From: an uncultured Alphaproteobacteria bacterium
GTDB taxonomy: Bacteria; Pseudomonadota; Alphaproteobacteria; Rhizobiales; Beijerinckiaceae
NCBI GenBank assembly: GCA_937903315.1
Contig: CALCZO010000012.1
Span: forward strand, 1-8,707
DNA length: 8,707 bases
Direction: 5' to 3'
Made by a program: the position numbers and the translations under genes. Shown in pieces: positions 1 through 6,295 of this stretch (positions are counted from its first letter, which is position 1; each line of letters begins with the position of its first letter). A model generated the notes under the pieces. It made no database searches. It was not told the DNA's origin and saw nothing but the letters and a program-made list of their open reading frames with translations.

Positions 1-157
1 CGATAAGTAAAACTCGATTCACATTGTCCTATAAATAGACTGTTTAGGCTGGAATTTAAACGGATTTTCACAGCCGTCCCCTATGTTGTCCTCATGAAGC
101 GGCACAGACCGCATCAAAAGAAGCCCGGACGGGACAAGTTAAACAGGGGACGACATC
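1..157 (+). promoter_or_regulatory. AT-rich upstream region of ldtR
   Basis: This is non-coding leader DNA, clearly more AT-rich over its first 70 bases than the rest of the window. It holds a -10-like TATAAA at 30-35 without a good -35 partner. The word TTGTCC occurs at 24-29 and 86-91, and again inverted (GGACAA) at 132-137. A purine-rich Shine-Dalgarno AGGGGA at 145-150 sits 7 nt before the ATG at 158 and decides that start. A region containing the ldtR promoter and possible autoregulatory operators is inferred; the exact sites cannot be fixed from one sequence. Confidence 0.6.
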
Positions 158-670
158 ATGGCTATGGCCAATACTGTGAAGGTAGAGTCGCAGACGAGCA
201 CCAGTGCTATGCCGGTGCGGGCACGGTATCTTGAATCGCTGGCTCTGGTGGAGCGGCTGCACCGCCGCCTGCTCGACGTCATCAAGGACGAACTCGACCG
301 CCGCGGCCGTACCGATGTCAACAGCGTGCAGGCGCTGTTGCTGTACAACATCGGCGACAACGAGGTGACGGCCGGCGAGTTGCGCACCCGTGGCTACTAT
401 CTCGGCTCGAACGTCTCCTACAACGTCAAGAAGCTCGTCGAGATGGGCTACCTCAACCATCAGCGCAGCCGCGTCGACCGCCGCTCGGTCCGCATCCGCC
501 TGACCAAGACCGGTGAGGACATCCGCGAGATGGTGGCGAGCCTTTACGAGAAGCATGTCGTCACGGTCGAGCAGATCGGCGGCATCTCGGTCGACGATTT
601 CGTCAAGCTGAACAACGCGCTGACCCGCCTCGACCGGTTCTGGACCGACCAGATCCGCTATCGCCTTTAA
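158..670 (+). CDS. ldtR: MarR-family winged-helix regulator LdtR
   Basis: The product is a 170-aa cytoplasmic DNA-binding regulator of the MarR/winged-helix superfamily. After a variable N-terminus of about 20 residues come dimerisation helices, then a winged helix-turn-helix at about residues 60-125. The recognition-helix segment reads GSNVSYNVKKLVEMGYL, and the wing carries SRVDRRSVRIRLT. These segments and the length match the LdtR group of Hyphomicrobiales, studied in Liberibacter and Sinorhizobium, where LdtR controls an L,D-transpeptidase gene and osmotic-stress tolerance and responds to small ligands. The next gene on the same strand is an L,D-transpeptidase, as expected for ldtR-ldtP. 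The start at 158 has a good ribosome-binding site 7 nt upstream; an ATG six bases later is less well spaced. A strong terminator downstream suggests that ldtR is transcribed alone. The family call is firm; the ligand and target list are inferred from relatives. Confidence 0.9.
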   Translation: MAMANTVKVESQTSTSAMPVRARYLESLALVERLHRRLLDVIKDELDRRGRTDVNSVQALLLYNIGDNEVTAGELRTRGYYLGSNVSYNVKKLVEMGYLNHQRSRVDRRSVRIRLTKTGEDIREMVASLYEKHVVTVEQIGGISVDDFVKLNNALTRLDRFWTDQIRYRL

Positions 671-724
671 GCAAGGGCGCCGGCGGCGGGCGCTGCCCGC
701 TTCCGGTCCTTGACCTCCAAGACT
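671..724 (+). repeat. GC-rich hairpin after ldtR
   Basis: A perfect 6-bp stem GCGGGC (686-691) / GCCCGC (695-700) with a 3-nt loop lies between the ldtR stop and the intrinsic terminator. No T-tract follows it, so it is not itself a canonical terminator. It may protect the 3' end of the ldtR transcript, or it may simply reflect GC-rich sequence. Confidence 0.4.
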
Positions 725-753
725 GGCGGCCCCGCACAAGGGCCGCCTTTTTT
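725..753 (+). terminator. Rho-independent terminator of ldtR
   Basis: A perfect 8-bp stem GGCGGCCC (725-732) / GGGCCGCC (740-747) encloses a 7-nt loop and is followed at once by six T residues (748-753). This is a textbook intrinsic terminator on the plus strand, 54 nt after the ldtR stop codon. It separates ldtR from the downstream transpeptidase gene, which therefore needs its own promoter. Confidence 0.88.
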
Positions 754-947
754 GCATGCCCGCCATGCGTCCGGCCGTTTTGCCGTGGCAAACACAAAGG
801 CGTGATCCAGCGCACAGAGCGGCGTCACAAATTCGCCCTGATATCTTTCTCTTAGAGTGCTTTAACGATATTTCGACCAGCGGCTGGCATGGATGGTCAG
901 GGCAGGTTGGCCGCGTCGTCGCGGCGCGGCACTCTCGAACGGAGACG
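754..947 (+). promoter_or_regulatory. Upstream region of the L,D-transpeptidase gene
   Basis: This intergenic stretch lies between the ldtR terminator and the chosen transpeptidase start. It contains a 14-bp palindrome TTTGCC-GT-GGCAAA (779-792), which is a candidate operator, and an AT-rich patch at about 839-873 that includes TTTAACGATATTT. No convincing -35/-10 pair at 17-nt spacing was found, which would fit an activator-dependent or alternative-sigma promoter. GGAGA at 941-945 supplies a ribosome-binding site just before the ATG at 948. Regulation by LdtR is inferred from the known ldtR-ldtP relationship. Confidence 0.5.
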
Positions 948-2222
948 ATGGCAGTGGCATATGGACGGTTTTCCCGGCGTGGTTTTCTTCTTGGCAGCGC
1001 GGCAAGCGTGATCGGTGGCGGCGCTGTTCTGGCCGCACCGCCGCGCGGCGGGCAGGCGGAATGGCGCCAGAGCTATGATGCATCGCCCCTGCGCAACCGG
1101 CCGGTGAAATCTGACGCGCCAATCCTGTCGCCGCAGACCATCACAGCAACCGAGGCGGCCATCGGCCAGTTCCAGCAGATCGTGCAGCGCGGCGGCTGGC
1201 AGCCGTTCCCCTCGGGCCAGCGGCTGAAGCTCGGCTCGCGCGGTCCTTCGGTGGTGACGTTGCGCGGGCGGCTGATCACCGGCGGTGATCTCGATGCCGC
1301 CAACGCCAATTCGCAGACCTTTGATTCCTACGTCGAGGCGGGCGTCAAGCGCTTCCAGGAGCGCCACGGCCTCGGCCCGACCGGCGTCGTCGGCCCGCAG
1401 ACGATCGCAGCGCTGAACGTGTCGGCCGATATCCGGCTCAAGCAGCTCGAGATCAACCTGGTCCGCCTGAAGTCCTTCGGCCAGAACCTCGGCCAGCGCT
1501 ATGCCATGGCCAACATTCCGGCCGCGTATGTCGAAACGGTCGAGAACAACACGGTCGCGACCCGCCATGTCGCCGGCGTCGGCAAGGTCGACCGCCAGTC
1601 GCCGATCATGCAGGCGAAGATTTTCAACATCAACTTCAACCCGTTCTGGACCGTTCCCGCCTCCATCATCCGGAAAGACCTGATTCCGAAGATGCAGAAG
1701 GACCCGAACTACCTGACCGAGCAGAAGATCCGCATCTACAACAAGCAGGGGCAGGAGCTTCAGCCGGCGCAGGTCAACTGGAACTCCTACGAAGCGACCA
1801 ACTACATGTTCCGGCAGGATCCGGGCGGCGACTTCAACTCGCTCGGCGTGGTGCGCATCGACATCGCCAATCCGCACGGCGTGTACATGCACGACACCCC
1901 GGCCAAGGGCATCTTCGGTGATGATTTCCGCTTCGTCTCGTCCGGCTGCATCCGCATCCAGAACGTGCGCGAATTCGTCGCCTGGGTGCTGAAGGATACC
2001 CCCGGCTGGGATCGCGAGCAGATCGAGGCCGCCATCCGCTCGGGCCAGCGCATCGACGCGCGGCCGAATGCGCAGCTGCCGGTCTACTGGGTCTACATCA
2101 CCGCCTGGGCGACGCCGGAAGGCGCGATCCAGTTCCGCGACGACATCTACGGCCGTGACGGGTTCGGACCCGGTGCTGTCACCGCCGCGATCCAGGCGGG
2201 CGATTCCGAGCCGGACCAATAA
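948..2222 (+). CDS. Tat-exported YcbB-like L,D-transpeptidase with peptidoglycan-binding domain
   Basis: The product is a 424-aa periplasmic enzyme that forms 3-3 (meso-DAP to meso-DAP) peptidoglycan cross-links or a related L,D-transpeptidation. The N-terminus is a twin-arginine signal, SRRGFLLGS at residues 9-17, followed by a hydrophobic stretch ending near A30. A PG_binding_1-type domain spans about 94-156 (LGSRGPSV, then VKRFQERHGL and VGPQTIAALN). The YkuD catalytic domain spans about 188-345, with H315 in YMHDTP and catalytic C334 in SSGCIR, the form used by YcbB/LdtD-like enzymes rather than SHGC. The frame stays open back to an ATG at 756, but that ATG lies 3 nt after the ldtR terminator, and the extra 64 residues do not look like a signal or domain. 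The ATG at 948 has GGAGA just upstream and puts the Tat motif at the N-terminus. It is the probable counterpart of ldtP, the known LdtR target, but which paralogue it is cannot be settled here. Confidence 0.9.
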   Translation: MAVAYGRFSRRGFLLGSAASVIGGGAVLAAPPRGGQAEWRQSYDASPLRNRPVKSDAPILSPQTITATEAAIGQFQQIVQRGGWQPFPSGQRLKLGSRGPSVVTLRGRLITGGDLDAANANSQTFDSYVEAGVKRFQERHGLGPTGVVGPQTIAALNVSADIRLKQLEINLVRLKSFGQNLGQRYAMANIPAAYVETVENNTVATRHVAGVGKVDRQSPIMQAKIFNINFNPFWTVPASIIRKDLIPKMQKDPNYLTEQKIRIYNKQGQELQPAQVNWNSYEATNYMFRQDPGGDFNSLGVVRIDIANPHGVYMHDTPAKGIFGDDFRFVSSGCIRIQNVREFVAWVLKDTPGWDREQIEAAIRSGQRIDARPNAQLPVYWVYITAWATPEGAIQFRDDIYGRDGFGPGAVTAAIQAGDSEPDQ

Positions 2223-2246
2223 TAAGGCAGGCGGACGCCGGAGCCG

Positions 2247-3395
2247 CTACAGCTTCGGCGTGATGATGGCCGCACCGATCAGAACAGCCGCTGCGGCGAG
2301 CGTCGGCGCGGCAAAGCTGCCGGTCGCATCGCGCAGAACGCCGGCGAACAGCGGGCCGATCACCTGCCCCAGACCAAACGATGCGGTCAGCAGCGCCACG
2401 GCGCGCTGACCGGCCGCCCCGGCCCTGTGCCGTCCGGCAGCGATTCCCAACGCCGTCAGGCCCATGAAGGTGCCACCGAGCAGGATCGCGGATGCCAGCA
2501 CCGGTACCGTGCCGCCGCCGGCCACCGACAGCGCCACGCCGATGGCCTCGACCCCCAGCGCTGCGCGGAAGACCGGGCCGGTGCCCCAGCGTCGTGCGGC
2601 CACGGTCCACAGCCAGACCGACGGCGCGGCAGCAAGTCCGAAGACCAGCCAGACATAGGGTTCGACCGGCTGGAGCGCTGTATCCATCCGCACCAGTGCG
2701 ACGATGAACGTGGCCGTGATGACATAGCCGAAGCCGAACAGGCCATAGGCCGTCAGCAGGCGCAGGAATGTCGCGTCGGGACGGTACGGCGACGGCGCTG
2801 CGGCGGCGCGGGCGCCCGCACTGTCTGACGGCACCAGTGCGAGAACCGCCGGCACTGCAAGCGCCGAAACACCGCCCGCCGCAAGCCAGAGCGTGCGCCA
2901 GCCGGCGCCGCCGGCCGTCAGCGCCGCCACCAGCAGCGCGGAGAGGGCGATGCCGGTGCCGACACCGGCAAAATGTACCGCCGACAGGCCGGGGCGACCG
3001 GCCGCGACCAGCCGCTGCAACACCAGCGCCGAGGCGAACACCAGCGTGAACGCCGAGGCGACGCCGCCGGCAAAGCGGACAACCGCCAGCGATGCGACGC
3101 CGGAGAACGCCGCCGTCGCCGCCGTCGTGGCCGCACTGGCGCCAAGCGCCAGCAGCAGGGCGCCGCGTCCGCCGGTCAGCCACGGCGTCGCCGCCGCCAG
3201 CGCGCCGGCAAGATAGCCGAGGAAATTGGCCGAGGCGATCACCCCGGCCTCACCGGCAGACAGGCCAAGGTCGCGCATCATGCCCGGCAGGATCGGCGTG
3301 AAGACGAACCGCCCGATGCCCATCGCCGCCGCCATGGCCAGCAGGCCGCCGATCGCCAGCGGCACCCCGGCGCGGGCAGAAGCGGACGACGTCAT
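2247..3395 (-). CDS. YbfB/YjiJ-family MFS transporter
   Basis: The product is a 382-aa inner-membrane protein of the major facilitator superfamily with about 12 predicted membrane segments. The N-terminal segment contains GIGRFVFTPILPGM (about residues 26-39), the hallmark of the YbfB/YjiJ group (Pfam MFS_4). GRFVFTPILP is followed by helix 2, LGYLAGALAAATPWL, and its cytoplasmic loop. Composition is extremely rich in Ala, Gly, Leu and Val. The substrate is unknown; members are usually annotated only as MFS transporters, and efflux of a small molecule is a guess. The start codon is only 3 nt beyond the stop of the upstream RDD gene, and there is no clear Shine-Dalgarno, so translation is probably coupled. 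It is the last gene of the minus-strand run and converges on the transpeptidase gene, with 24 bp between stops and no T-tract terminator. Confidence 0.85.
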   Translation of the reverse strand: MTSSASARAGVPLAIGGLLAMAAAMGIGRFVFTPILPGMMRDLGLSAGEAGVIASANFLGYLAGALAAATPWLTGGRGALLLALGASAATTAATAAFSGVASLAVVRFAGGVASAFTLVFASALVLQRLVAAGRPGLSAVHFAGVGTGIALSALLVAALTAGGAGWRTLWLAAGGVSALAVPAVLALVPSDSAGARAAAAPSPYRPDATFLRLLTAYGLFGFGYVITATFIVALVRMDTALQPVEPYVWLVFGLAAAPSVWLWTVAARRWGTGPVFRAALGVEAIGVALSVAGGGTVPVLASAILLGGTFMGLTALGIAAGRHRAGAAGQRAVALLTASFGLGQVIGPLFAGVLRDATGSFAAPTLAAAAVLIGAAIITPKL

Positions 3396-3398
3396 GGC

Positions 3399-3866
3399 CT
3401 AGCGCCGCGTGACGATCACGCCGGTGACGAGATCATGCGCGGCGCGCTTGTCGGCGTTGAGGAAGGACACGAACAGGATGGCGAAGGTGATCATGCCCCA
3501 GCTCATCGTCGTCGCCAGCCAGAAGATCAGCGCATGGCCCGCCGCGATGACGAACCCAACGCGGTGGCCGGCCATGTCCGACACCTTCAGCCCGACCGCG
3601 CGCATGCCCCAGGTGCTCATCCTGCGGCCCGAGACCGTGAAACCGTTGTAGAACACCCCGACCAGCGACATCAGCGGGGCCAGCGCGAACGACGCGCCAT
3701 AGGTGGGAAACGCCAGCGCCACCATCAGCGCGCCCATCAGCCACCACAGGCCGACCACGACCGCGCCGTCGATCAGGAAGGCGATGACCCGCAGGGTGCG
3801 GACGTTGTCGAGATTGAACAGAGCGGCAGGCGCAGACTCCGGGCGGGTGGCGGGCACTGACGGCAT
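3399..3866 (-). CDS. RDD-family small membrane protein
   Basis: The product is a 155-aa inner-membrane protein. The RDD features are present: R26 and D33 in RVIAFLIDG at the start of the first membrane helix, the STWGMRAVGLKV segment (about 84-95) matching the usual T-x-GK-x-x-x-GLKV loop, and a C-terminal KRAAHDLVTGVIV with D145. About three membrane segments are visible (roughly 27-52, 57-76 and 103-136). The ATG at 3866 is preceded by AAGGAG (3874-3879) at 7-nt spacing. An in-frame extension further upstream would run into recO and has no support. The gene starts 20 nt after the recO stop and ends 3 nt before the MFS start. RDD proteins are mostly uncharacterised; some are reported in ion or sodium-proton exchange, which is not evidence for this one. 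Confidence 0.85.
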   Translation of the reverse strand: MPSVPATRPESAPAALFNLDNVRTLRVIAFLIDGAVVVGLWWLMGALMVALAFPTYGASFALAPLMSLVGVFYNGFTVSGRRMSTWGMRAVGLKVSDMAGHRVGFVIAAGHALIFWLATTMSWGMITFAILFVSFLNADKRAAHDLVTGVIVTRR

Positions 3867-3886
3867 GGCATGTCTCCTTGCCCCGA

Positions 3887-4636
3887 TCATATAGGGATTG
3901 CCGACGCCGATGTGTACTGGTTTGCCAGATGCAACAGGCTGGCGCGCTGGAGCGGCATCGCCAGACCGCGCGGCTCCAGCACATGGCGTTCGAGGAAATA
4001 GCCCGTGAGGCGGAACGCATCGGCAAGGCAGGCCGGCGTCATGCCCGCGCCCGGCCCGTGCTGGCGCAGGAAGGACGGCAGCGCCAGCAGCCGGTCGGCA
4101 TAGGGTGCACCGGCCTGCCGGCTGACCGCCCGGCCCGAACGGGGCGAGACATATATCAGGTCCACGTCCGTCTCGGTGGCGGCGCATCGCTCGAGATCGA
4201 GCCCGAACCCCAGCTCGGCCAGCAGGGCGCGTTCGAACCGCGCCAGCAGGGCACAGGCGGTCGCCGGTTCGGCGAGATGATCGAGCAGCACCAGCAGAGC
4301 CTCGTAGAGCGGCTCGTGGGCATCACGCTCAGGCAGCAGGCGCAGATGCGCGCCGATGGTGTTGAGGGCGTAGAGCGCGGCCGGGCTGTCGATGAACCGG
4401 GCGGCGCGCAGGGCCAGCGCCTCAATTTGATAAAGGCCGAGATGCTCGTCGAGCCGCGCCCGCCAGAGCAGTTCGACCGAATTGCCCGGTTGCAGCATCG
4501 GCGCGTATCGCCGTCCGCGACCGCCGCGCACCAGACCGAGATGGCGGCCATGGCCGCGTGTCATCGCCTCGACGATCACGGAGGTTTCCCCATGCCGCCG
4601 CACGCCGATGATCACCCCCTCGTCGCGCCATTCCAT
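3887..4636 (-). CDS. recO: DNA repair protein RecO
   Basis: The product is a 249-aa cytoplasmic recombination mediator. With RecR (and RecF) it helps load RecA onto SSB-coated single-stranded DNA during gap repair. The N-terminal OB-fold begins with MEWRDEGVIIGVRRHGE and continues through LVRGGRGRRYAPMLQPGN, a typical RecO basic loop. The helical C-terminal part carries LLAELGFGLDLERCAATE and YVSPRSGRAVSRQAGAPYADRLLALPSFL, very characteristic of alphaproteobacterial RecO. The four-cysteine zinc motif of some RecO proteins is absent. The length is normal. The gene follows era after 29 nt and precedes the RDD gene by 20 nt. The Shine-Dalgarno is weak (a GGG about 3 nt before the ATG), but the N-terminal sequence aligns well with the family start. 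Confidence 0.95.
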   Translation of the reverse strand: MEWRDEGVIIGVRRHGETSVIVEAMTRGHGRHLGLVRGGRGRRYAPMLQPGNSVELLWRARLDEHLGLYQIEALALRAARFIDSPAALYALNTIGAHLRLLPERDAHEPLYEALLVLLDHLAEPATACALLARFERALLAELGFGLDLERCAATETDVDLIYVSPRSGRAVSRQAGAPYADRLLALPSFLRQHGPGAGMTPACLADAFRLTGYFLERHVLEPRGLAMPLQRASLLHLANQYTSASAIPI

Positions 4637-4665
4637 CGGCCCGATATAGCCGATTCCCGATGTCG

Positions 4666-5592
4666 CTACTGCTTGGGAAATTCGAGGCCCATCTCGCGGT
4701 AGCGCTCGGGGTCCTCGGCCCAGTTCTCGCGCACCTTGACGAACAGGAACAGGTGCACCTTGGCGTCCGCGGCCTCGGAAATCTCCTTGCGCGAGGCCTC
4801 GCCGATGGCGCGGATGGTGCGGCCCTTCTCGCCGAGCACGATCTTGCGGTGGCCCTCGCGCTCGACAAAGATCGTCTGCTCGATCCGGACCTCGCCGCCG
4901 CGCAGCGTCTTCCAGCTCTCGGTCTCGACCGTCGAGCGATAGGGCAATTCATCGTGCAGCCGCTCGAACAGCTTCTCGCGCGTGATCTCGGCGGCAAGAA
5001 ACCGCAGCGGCGCGTCCGACATCTGGTCCTCGGGGTAGAGCCAGGGGCCGGGTGGCATCCGGCTTTCGAGCCAGCGGGTGATCTCGCCGACGCCGTCGCC
5101 ATTGAGCGCCGAAATCATGAACGTGGTCACGAAGCGATGCTGCTCGTTGAGCCGAGCGGTGATCGCCAGCAGCGCCTCGCGCGGCAGGGTGTCGATCTTG
5201 TTGAGGATCAGGAACACCGGCGCGCGGATGTCCTTGACCCGTTCGAGCACCAGCGCCGTATCCTCGTCGCCCGCCTTGTGGACATCGACGATGAGGCCGA
5301 CCGCATCGGCATCCCCTGCCCCGCCCCAGGCCGATGTGACCATCGCCCGGTCAAGCCGGCGGCGGGGTTTGAAGATGCCCGGCGTATCGACAAAGATGAT
5401 CTGCGTCGGCCCGGTGAGCACGATGCCGCGGACCTGCGTGCGGGTGGTCTGCACCTTGCGCGAGACGATCGAGACTTTCGCGCCGACAAGCTGGTTGAGC
5501 AACGTCGACTTGCCCGCGTTCGGCGCGCCGATCAGGGCGACGAAACCGCAGCGGGTCGGACCGGCGGTGTCCGGGGTCTTTGCGTCGGTCAT
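4666..5592 (-). CDS. era: GTPase Era
   Basis: The product is a 308-aa essential GTPase that binds 16S rRNA near its 3' end and acts in 30S subunit maturation, peripherally at the membrane. All G motifs are present: G1 GAPNAGKST (22-30), G2 region VQTTRTQVRG (47-56), G3 DTPG (69-72), G4 NKID (131-134) and G5 SAL (161-163). The C-terminal KH RNA-binding domain has GEKGRTI at 254-260. The ATG overlaps the rnc stop as ATGA, and a good GGAGG (5600-5604) sits 7 nt upstream inside rnc, so translation is both coupled and independently initiated. The rnc-era-recO order is widely conserved in proteobacteria and links rRNA processing to ribosome assembly. Length and motifs are all normal. Confidence 0.97.
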   Translation of the reverse strand: MTDAKTPDTAGPTRCGFVALIGAPNAGKSTLLNQLVGAKVSIVSRKVQTTRTQVRGIVLTGPTQIIFVDTPGIFKPRRRLDRAMVTSAWGGAGDADAVGLIVDVHKAGDEDTALVLERVKDIRAPVFLILNKIDTLPREALLAITARLNEQHRFVTTFMISALNGDGVGEITRWLESRMPPGPWLYPEDQMSDAPLRFLAAEITREKLFERLHDELPYRSTVETESWKTLRGGEVRIEQTIFVEREGHRKIVLGEKGRTIRAIGEASRKEISEAADAKVHLFLFVKVRENWAEDPERYREMGLEFPKQ

Positions 5593-6293
5593 GGCCGCGC
5601 CTCCGTGGTTTCACGCGCCAGCAGCGCGGCGGCAGCGGCCCGTTCGGCCGCACGCTTGGAGGAGCCGGTGCCTTCGGCCGGCGCAAGGCCGGGCAGATGG
5701 GCGGTGACACGGAAAACGGGCGCATGATCGGGGCCGGAGCGGCCGACTTCGCTGTAGTTGGGCTCGGTCAGCCCGCGCGTATGCGCCCATTCCTGCAAGG
5801 CGGTCTTGGGATCGGCCCCGGCACCGGCACCGATATCGGGGATCAGCGGCGCCCAGTGGCGACGGATGACCGCATCCGCCGCCTCGAATCCGGCATCCAG
5901 ACACAGCGCGCCGAGCAGCGCCTCGCAGACATCCCCAAGAACCGATTGCTTCTTGGCCAGACCGGTCTTGCGCTCGCCCTTGCCGATGGTCAGGGCCGCG
6001 CCGACACCGAGGCCTGCGGCGATCGACGCGCAGGTTTCCTTGCGCACCAGATCGGCCAGCGCACGGGACAGGTGCCCCTCAGGCACATCGGGAAACCGCT
6101 CGTACAGCATCCGCGCCACTGACAGGCCGAGCACCCGGTCACCGAGGAATTCCAGCCGCTGGTAGCTCTTCGTGCGCGCCTCGTCCGGACTGACCGCACT
6201 GGCGTGGGTCAGCGCCTGTTCGTACAGCGCCCGGTTGGCAAATCTGTGGCCCAGCCGGTCTTCCAGCGGGGAAAGCCTGTCGTCTCCGGCCAT
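5589..6293 (-). CDS. rnc: Ribonuclease III
   Basis: The product is a 234-aa Mg-dependent double-strand-specific endoribonuclease that cuts pre-rRNA and structured mRNAs. The catalytic domain contains the signature QRLEFLGDR (45-53), with metal-binding E48 and D52, and a second acidic pair D121/E124 in GDVCEALLGA. A double-stranded RNA-binding domain spans about 161-226, opening with DPKTALQEWA and ending in GSSKRAAERAAAAALL. The frame is open to an ATG at 6344, which would overlap lepB by about 49 nt. I prefer the ATG at 6293, 2 nt after the lepB stop, because it gives the usual family N-terminus (LSPLEDRLGHRF) and length. The stop overlaps the era start by 4 nt. The Shine-Dalgarno is not strong, which is consistent with coupling to lepB. 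Confidence 0.95.
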   Translation of the reverse strand: MAGDDRLSPLEDRLGHRFANRALYEQALTHASAVSPDEARTKSYQRLEFLGDRVLGLSVARMLYERFPDVPEGHLSRALADLVRKETCASIAAGLGVGAALTIGKGERKTGLAKKQSVLGDVCEALLGALCLDAGFEAADAVIRRHWAPLIPDIGAGAGADPKTALQEWAHTRGLTEPNYSEVGRSGPDHAPVFRVTAHLPGLAPAEGTGSSKRAAERAAAAALLARETTEARP

Positions 6294-6295
6294 CG

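Noticed and set aside
686..700. GC-rich stem-loop considered as a second terminator or a small-RNA end
   Set aside because: No T-tract follows, and a much better terminator lies 25 nt downstream.
92..766. 224-codon open frame on the minus strand opposite ldtR
   Set aside because: It crosses the ldtR terminator, has no family features, and mirrors the third-position GC of ldtR.
897..2219. 440-codon open frame on the minus strand opposite the transpeptidase gene
   Set aside because: Rich in Asp, Val, Leu, Arg and Gly with no recognisable motif. It is the usual antisense mirror of a high-GC gene, and the opposite strand encodes a clear two-domain enzyme.
2973..3860. 295-codon plus-strand frame rich in Arg, Gln, His and Asp opposite the MFS and RDD genes
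   Set aside because: The composition is that of the antisense of Ala/Val/Leu-rich membrane segments; no start signal or domain is visible.
3878..4702. 274-codon plus-strand frame opposite recO
   Set aside because: RecO is unmistakable on the minus strand; this frame is low-complexity shadow sequence.
5589..5592. Overlaps at rnc/era (ATGA) and pdxJ/acpS (GTGA) considered as possible frameshift or fusion sites
   Set aside because: Each reading frame is complete with a normal start, and era has its own Shine-Dalgarno; these are ordinary coupling overlaps.
4660..5727. 355-codon plus-strand open frame opposite era
   Set aside because: Era on the minus strand has all GTPase and KH motifs; the opposite frame shows only repetitive Ala/Asp/Arg/Leu composition.
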